Below are positions 7,160 to 7,431 of a stretch of DNA of 7,431 nt, piece after piece. This DNA is from Alphaproteobacteria bacterium (GTDB lineage: Bacteria; Pseudomonadota; Alphaproteobacteria; UBA8366): contig JABJCS010000234.1 of NCBI GenBank assembly GCA_018665505.1, forward strand, positions 1 to 7,431, in the 5' to 3' direction. Made by a program: the position numbers and the translations under genes. The notes under the pieces are model-generated. The model made no database searches. It had not been told where the DNA came from and worked only from the letters and a program-made list of their open reading frames with translations. Every line of letters begins with the position of its first letter. Position 1 is the stretch's first letter.

Positions 7160-7431
7160 ATGGACGCACATGGATTGCCCGCCATCATCACTGGCGGCGG
7201 ATCGGGTCTGGGAGCCGGCGCTGCGCGCGCCTTGGCGGAAGCCGGAGCCAAGGTCGCGGTGCTCGACATCAATAAGGCAGCGGCGGACGAAGTCGCGGCG
7301 GAAATCGGTGGTGTCGCTGTCGAATGCGATGTCTCGAACGCGGCCGCGGGCGAAGCCGCTATCGCGGCGGCACGCGAAGCGCATGGTCCAGCGGCGATTT
7401 GCATCAATTGCGCGGGGATCGGCACACCCGG
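7160..7431 (+). CDS. Short-chain dehydrogenase/reductase, probable 3-hydroxyacyl-CoA dehydrogenase type, cut by window edge
   Basis: The first 90 codons of a classical SDR are present; the catalytic Ser-Tyr-Lys part lies beyond the right edge. It starts at ATG 7160 behind GGGAG. The cofactor site TGGGSGLG (residues 11-18) is the TGxxxGxG motif, and Asp36 at the end of strand 2 (VAVLDIN) points to NAD rather than NADP. CDVSN (56-60) and INCAGIG (82-88) follow as expected; a Cys in the NxAG loop is common in the HSD10/type II 3-hydroxyacyl-CoA dehydrogenase branch. Such enzymes oxidise 3-hydroxyacyl-CoA or 3-hydroxy-2-methylbutyryl-CoA in fatty-acid or isoleucine breakdown. The SDR call is certain, the substrate class is a reasonable inference. 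It is divergent from DUF1232 and probably heads a rightward operon. Confidence 0.9.
   Translation, partial: MDAHGLPAIITGGGSGLGAGAARALAEAGAKVAVLDINKAAADEVAAEIGGVAVECDVSNAAAGEAAIAAAREAHGPAAICINCAGIGTP

Noticed and set aside
7094..7384. N-terminal extension of the DUF1232 frame
   Set aside because: Most of it is antisense to the dehydrogenase coding region and Arg/Ser-rich; DUF1232 proteins normally start where ATG 7093 or 7084 lies.

Overview
The window is a dense, moderately GC-rich bacterial chromosome segment with short intergenic gaps, clear Shine-Dalgarno sites and GTG starts. The gene families point to a Gram-negative proteobacterium: a class GN ('Gram-negative') sortase with its VIT/vWA partner, a DUF35/SCP-x-thiolase pair, an adducin-type class II aldolase, and a class-I (1-beta type) aspartate aminotransferase. 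A marine or aquatic alphaproteobacterium, perhaps Rhodospirillales-like, is the best guess. This is inferred from family distribution and codon style, not from a marker gene. No stretch over 300 bases lacks a gene, and I saw no tRNA, rRNA, CRISPR, insertion sequence or phage gene.

Layout. (1) 1-746, minus strand: a DUF35 OB-fold protein followed 14 bases later by the N-terminal third of a thiolase-like (SCP-x type) protein that runs off the left edge. They form an acyl-CoA-processing operon. (2) 747-896: a divergent regulatory gap with a perfect 7-3-7 palindrome just upstream of (3) a class II aldolase/adducin-family gene (897-1691, plus). (4) 1711-2913, minus: an aspartate/aromatic-type aminotransferase, convergent with the aldolase. 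(5) 3079-3918, plus: a phytanoyl-CoA-dioxygenase-like Fe(II)/2-oxoglutarate oxygenase. (6) 4033-6722, plus: the most distinctive unit, a secreted VIT + von Willebrand A protein with a C-terminal sorting-like tail, overlapping by GTGA with a class GN sortase. (7) 6719-7093, minus: a DUF1232 (YkvA-like) membrane protein whose stop codon overlaps the sortase stop. (8) 7160-7431, plus: the start of a short-chain dehydrogenase of the HSD10/3-hydroxyacyl-CoA dehydrogenase type, cut by the right edge.

How they fit together. The vWA protein and the sortase form one enzyme-substrate module at the cell envelope. The substrate is exported by its signal peptide and held in the membrane by its C-terminal helix. 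The membrane-anchored sortase, with His, Cys and Arg all present, would act on it. The tail does not contain a clean LPxTG/LPxTA motif, which is the main oddity of the module. The other genes are metabolic and mostly acyl-CoA or amino-acid related; nothing shows that they cooperate with the sortase module. In the DUF35/thiolase pair, both the expected nucleophilic Cys of the thiolase and three of the four zinc-ribbon Cys of DUF35 appear to be replaced. That fits a non-classical role such as a retro-aldolase-like complex rather than a thiolase.
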